Assembly (NCBI GenBank): GCA_034933305.1
Contig: JAYFNU010000014.1
Span: 1 to 64,000 of the forward strand
Reading direction: 5' to 3'
Source: JAYFNU01 sp034933305
Lineage (GTDB): Bacteria; Bacillota; Clostridia; Oscillospirales; Ruminococcaceae
DNA: 64,000 bases
Below are positions 61,172 to 64,000 of this stretch, in pieces. Both the position numbers and the translations under genes were made by a program. The notes beneath the pieces are model-generated. The model saw nothing but the letters and a program-made list of their open reading frames with translations, searched no databases and was not told the DNA's origin. The first letter of the stretch is position 1. Each line of letters opens with the position of its first letter.

Positions 61172-63763
61172 TTATGAAGGAAATTCCTGCACGGTTTTCC
61201 GTTTTATGCGGCCGGGCAGCGCCGCGAGGCCGCCGACGAGGGGGCTGAGCGCGATGCAGCCCAGCGAGATGAGCAGCGGCCGGCCGGTGACGGCGGCCGT
61301 CTCGAAAACGCTTTGCAGGAACGGCATATAGACGACGGCGAGGGTCACCGCGACCGACAGCAGGCACGCGAACAGCAGCACCCGGTTGCGGAAGATCGAC
61401 GACAGCTCGAAGCCGGCCGCGTCGAGCTTGCACTCGAGCACATGCACCATCTGCGCGCACACGAGCGTCAGATAGGCGGCGGAGCGGCTGACCACGATGT
61501 CGCCGGTCGTGCGGTAGACGAGCGCGAAGCTCAGCAGATTGCACAGGCCGAGCACCGCGCCGCGAAAGAGGATCGTGCCGATGAGTCCCCCGGCGAAAAG
61601 GCTCTCGCCGGGATCGCGCGGCGGCTTTTCCATGATGTCGCGCTCCGCCGGCTCCATGCCGAGGGCGACCGCGGGCAGGCCGTCGGTGACGAGATTGATG
61701 AGCAGGATCTGGATGGGGATGAAGATCACCGGCATGTCGAGGAACATCGCGAGCACGACGGTGAGCACCTCGCCGAGATTGCTCGTCAGCAAAAAGCGAA
61801 TGAAGCGGCGGATGTTCTGGTAGATGATGCGCCCCTCTTCGACCGCCGCGACGATGGTCGCGAAGTTGTCGTCGAGGATGACGACGGACGACGCCTCCTT
61901 CGTCACGTCGCTCCCGGAGATCCCCATCGCGACGCCGATGTCGGCCTCCTTGACGGCGGGCGCGTCGTTGACGCCGTCGCCCGTCATGGCGGTGACGCAG
62001 CCGTTCCGGCGGAATGCCCGCACGATGCGCAGCTTGTGCCGGGGCGACACGCGCGCAAACACGCTGACCGTGCGCACCGCGCCGGCGAGCGCGTCGTCGT
62101 CCATCTTCTCGATCTGCGCGCCCTCGAGGACGCGATCGCCGTCGCCCGCGATGCCGACGGCGCGCGCGACCGCCCGGGCGGTGAGCGCGTGGTCGCCCGT
62201 GATCATGACGGGCCGGATGCCCGCGCGGCGGCAGCGGCGCACAGCCTCCTTCACCTCGCGGCGCGGCGGATCCATCATGGCGCACAGCGCGAGAAAGACG
62301 AGCTTATCCTCCGTGCAGCCGTCGTCGCGCCGCGCGACGGCGATGACGCGCTTCGCGTCCGCGGCATAGGAGCGCACCGCCGCCTCCAGCGTCTGCCGGC
62401 GAGCCGGGGTGAGCGGCTGGACGCCGCCCGGCAGCGCGATGCGGTCGCATTTCGACAGGATGACGTCGGGCGCGCCCTTCGCGAGCAGCGCCGTGCGCTC
62501 TCCCGTGCGGACGGCGACGGACATCATCTTGCGCGTCGAATCGAAGGGATTCTCGGCGGTGATATGCGCCGTGCGCAGCAGTTCGTCCCGGCGGACGCCG
62601 CATTTCCAAGCCGCGCGCAGCAGCGCGACTTCGGTGGGACTGCCCTCCCCCGCGAGACGGCCGTCGGCGCCCGGCGCGACGGCCGCGTTCGAGCACAGCG
62701 CCGCCGCCTCGAGCGCTTCGCGCAGCGGCGGCGCATCCGCCGGCGCGCGCGGCGCGCCGTCTTCGGCGAGCTGTCCGCCGGGGGCGTCCGCGCCGCCCGC
62801 GAGCGTCAGCCGCGCGCCGCCGACCCAGAAATCGGTGACCGTCATCTTGTTCTCGGTGATGGTGCCCGTTTTGTCGGCGCAGATGACCGACGCGCAGCCG
62901 AGCGTCTCGACGGCGTGCAGCCGCCGGATGATCGCGCCGCGCGACAGGATGCGGTTGACCGACAGCGCGAGCACGATCGTGACGATGGCGGGCAGGCCCT
63001 CCGGAATGGCGGCGACGGCGAGCGACACGCCGGTGAGCACCATGACGAGCGGCTCCTCGCCGCGCAGCACGCCGAGCAGCGTGACGACGGCCGCGCACAG
63101 CACGCAGGTCACCGCGATGAACACGCCGAGCGACTTGAGCCGGCGCTGCAGGGGCGTCGGCTCCTCCTTGGCCTCGTCGATCATCGACGCGATGCGCCCC
63201 ATCTCGGTCGCCATGCCCGTGCCCGTGACGACGGCGCTGCCGTGGCCCGCGGCGACGCTCGTGCCCATGTACAATTTTGCGTCGGCGCCCGGCTTCTTCG
63301 CCACCGCCGCGGACTCGCCGCTGAGGATCGACTCGTCCGTCCTGAAGCCCGCGCCGTCCGTGAGGCGCGCGTCCGCGGGGATGCGGTCGCCCGCCCTGAG
63401 CTCGATCTCGTCGCCGGGCACGAGCTCGGCCGCGGGCAGGCGCAGCAGCTGTCCGCCGCGCCAGACGCGCGCGGCGGGCGCCGTCATGCTCTTGAGCGAC
63501 TCGATGGTCTTTTCGGTGCGGTACTCCTGGATAAAGCCCATGAGGGCGTTGAGCAGCATGATGGCGATGATGGTCACCGCCTCGGTCATCTGCCCGACGA
63601 GCACCGAAAAAAGCGTCGACAGCGCGAGGATGACGATGAGGATATCCTTGAACTGCGATAAAAACAGGCCCGCCGGACCTGTTTTTTTCTTCTGCTCGAG
63701 CTCGTTCCCGCCGTACTGCCTGCGCCGCTCGCGCACCTGCTTTTCGCTGAGTCCCTTCGTCAT
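61172..63763 (-). CDS. Calcium-type P-type ATPase (P2)
   Basis: The 863-residue pump has the cation-ATPase N-terminus, A-domain LSGES (147-151), PEGLP (254-258) in M4, phosphorylation site D297 (DKTGT), TGDGVNDAPA and NLVTDGLPAVALG in M6. M4 and M6 residues fit a Ca2+ (PMCA/SERCA) type that exports calcium. The variable loop after DKTGT is Ala/Pro/Gly-rich. It is a stand-alone gene upstream of spoIVB; the stop is 28 nt from the spoIVB start. Calcium handling for spores is a possible link, not shown. Confidence 0.93.
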   Translation of the reverse strand: MTKGLSEKQVRERRRQYGGNELEQKKKTGPAGLFLSQFKDILIVILALSTLFSVLVGQMTEAVTIIAIMLLNALMGFIQEYRTEKTIESLKSMTAPAARVWRGGQLLRLPAAELVPGDEIELRAGDRIPADARLTDGAGFRTDESILSGESAAVAKKPGADAKLYMGTSVAAGHGSAVVTGTGMATEMGRIASMIDEAKEEPTPLQRRLKSLGVFIAVTCVLCAAVVTLLGVLRGEEPLVMVLTGVSLAVAAIPEGLPAIVTIVLALSVNRILSRGAIIRRLHAVETLGCASVICADKTGTITENKMTVTDFWVGGARLTLAGGADAPGGQLAEDGAPRAPADAPPLREALEAAALCSNAAVAPGADGRLAGEGSPTEVALLRAAWKCGVRRDELLRTAHITAENPFDSTRKMMSVAVRTGERTALLAKGAPDVILSKCDRIALPGGVQPLTPARRQTLEAAVRSYAADAKRVIAVARRDDGCTEDKLVFLALCAMMDPPRREVKEAVRRCRRAGIRPVMITGDHALTARAVARAVGIAGDGDRVLEGAQIEKMDDDALAGAVRTVSVFARVSPRHKLRIVRAFRRNGCVTAMTGDGVNDAPAVKEADIGVAMGISGSDVTKEASSVVILDDNFATIVAAVEEGRIIYQNIRRFIRFLLTSNLGEVLTVVLAMFLDMPVIFIPIQILLINLVTDGLPAVALGMEPAERDIMEKPPRDPGESLFAGGLIGTILFRGAVLGLCNLLSFALVYRTTGDIVVSRSAAYLTLVCAQMVHVLECKLDAAGFELSSIFRNRVLLFACLLSVAVTLAVVYMPFLQSVFETAAVTGRPLLISLGCIALSPLVGGLAALPGRIKRKTVQEFPS

Positions 63764-63813
63764 ACGCGCTCCCGCTGATCGTCTTTTACTGCAGTGTATG
63801 AGCGCGGGAAAAC

Positions 63814-63843
63814 AAAAATGCCGCCGCGCTTTCGCGCGGCGGC
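63814..63843 (-). terminator. Terminator of the gene entering from the right edge
   Basis: GCCGCCGCGC and GCGCGGCGGC form a 10-bp stem with a four-base loop (63820-63843), and five T follow on the minus strand. Confidence 0.9.
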
Positions 63844-63862
63844 ACTGTGCTTGCCAGCCGGT

Positions 63863-64000
63863 TTACTTCTTGCTGTCGTCCCCGTCGAGCTTGTCCTTGA
63901 CGGCGTCGACGATGTCCATCGCCTTGTCCGCGATCTTGTCGCCGAGATCCTCGGCCTTGTCGCCGAGCTCCTTGACAGCCGGGGCGGCCTTGTCGGTCAG
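63863..64000 (-). CDS. Partial: small amphipathic helical protein (3' end)
   Basis: The last 45 codons before the TAA at 63863-63865 are visible; the start lies beyond the window. The visible part repeats KxLGDKAxDLGDKIADKAMDIVDAVKDKL, an 11-residue-like amphipathic pattern similar to LEA or apolipoprotein-type helices, and ends DGDDSKK. No family is certain. Its terminator follows within 20 nt. Confidence 0.6.
   Translation of the reverse strand: MTDKAAPAVKELGDKAEDLGDKIADKAMDIVDAVKDKLDGDDSKK

Overview
The window looks like a chromosomal segment of a high-GC, endospore-forming Clostridia-type Firmicute. The evidence is Spo0A, SpoIVB, SpoVB, YabP, YabQ and DivIC genes in the conserved orders, a c-di-AMP cyclase operon, HemZ, a ferredoxin-dependent 2-oxoacid oxidoreductase, strong AGGAGG-type ribosome binding sites and consensus sigma-A promoters. 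Base composition is GC-rich throughout, except for one clearly AT-rich gene at 11.5-12.5 kb. There is no rRNA, CRISPR array, insertion sequence or recognisable prophage. The high GC creates many long open frames antisense to real genes, and these were discarded.

Region 1-25 kb is an accessory and housekeeping mosaic on both strands. It holds GNAT acetyltransferases, a diguanylate cyclase, a small-enzyme cluster (AlkZ-related, flavodoxin-like, lipoprotein, DUF5655, GyrI-like, YjbR-like, Tag, peptide deformylase), TrpRS, an AT-rich orphan gene beside tRNA-Pro, a DUF2179 membrane protein and a DUF4349 lipoprotein. It continues with tRNA-Thr and tRNA-Tyr, a BvgS-like hybrid kinase with a MarR regulator, an orphan type IV pilin, and an EAL protein whose membrane sensor matches that of the diguanylate cyclase.

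Region 25-38 kb is the most distinctive part. A nucleoside hydrolase lies divergent from a PfkB kinase. A minus-strand operon then encodes a complete ECF transporter (S, T and two ATPases), a second PfkB kinase, a BtpA/SgcQ TIM barrel, an amidohydrolase, an M20 peptidase and an M24 peptidase-fold protein. Just upstream a second M24-BtpA pair sits behind a MerR regulator with a textbook 19-bp-spacer MerR promoter. I infer a scavenging system that imports and breaks down an unknown small molecule, perhaps nucleoside-like or amide-linked.

Region 38-64 kb is core genome and almost entirely minus strand. It contains the spoVB-mazG-hup-rqcP-yabP-yabQ-divIC sporulation and division cluster and a nucleoside kinase. 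HemZ, an MBL hydrolase, dtd, relA, recJ, an FAD oxidoreductase, cdaR, cdaA and ispDF follow as a tightly packed run. Beyond these are the 2-oxoacid:ferredoxin oxidoreductase operon, spo0A and spoIVB, a Ca2+-type P-ATPase, and the 3' end of a small amphipathic protein cut by the window edge.

A family of small-gene copies (one intact at 5.1-5.3 kb, two decayed at 9.5 and 11.3 kb) and several regulatory signals are described as separate findings.
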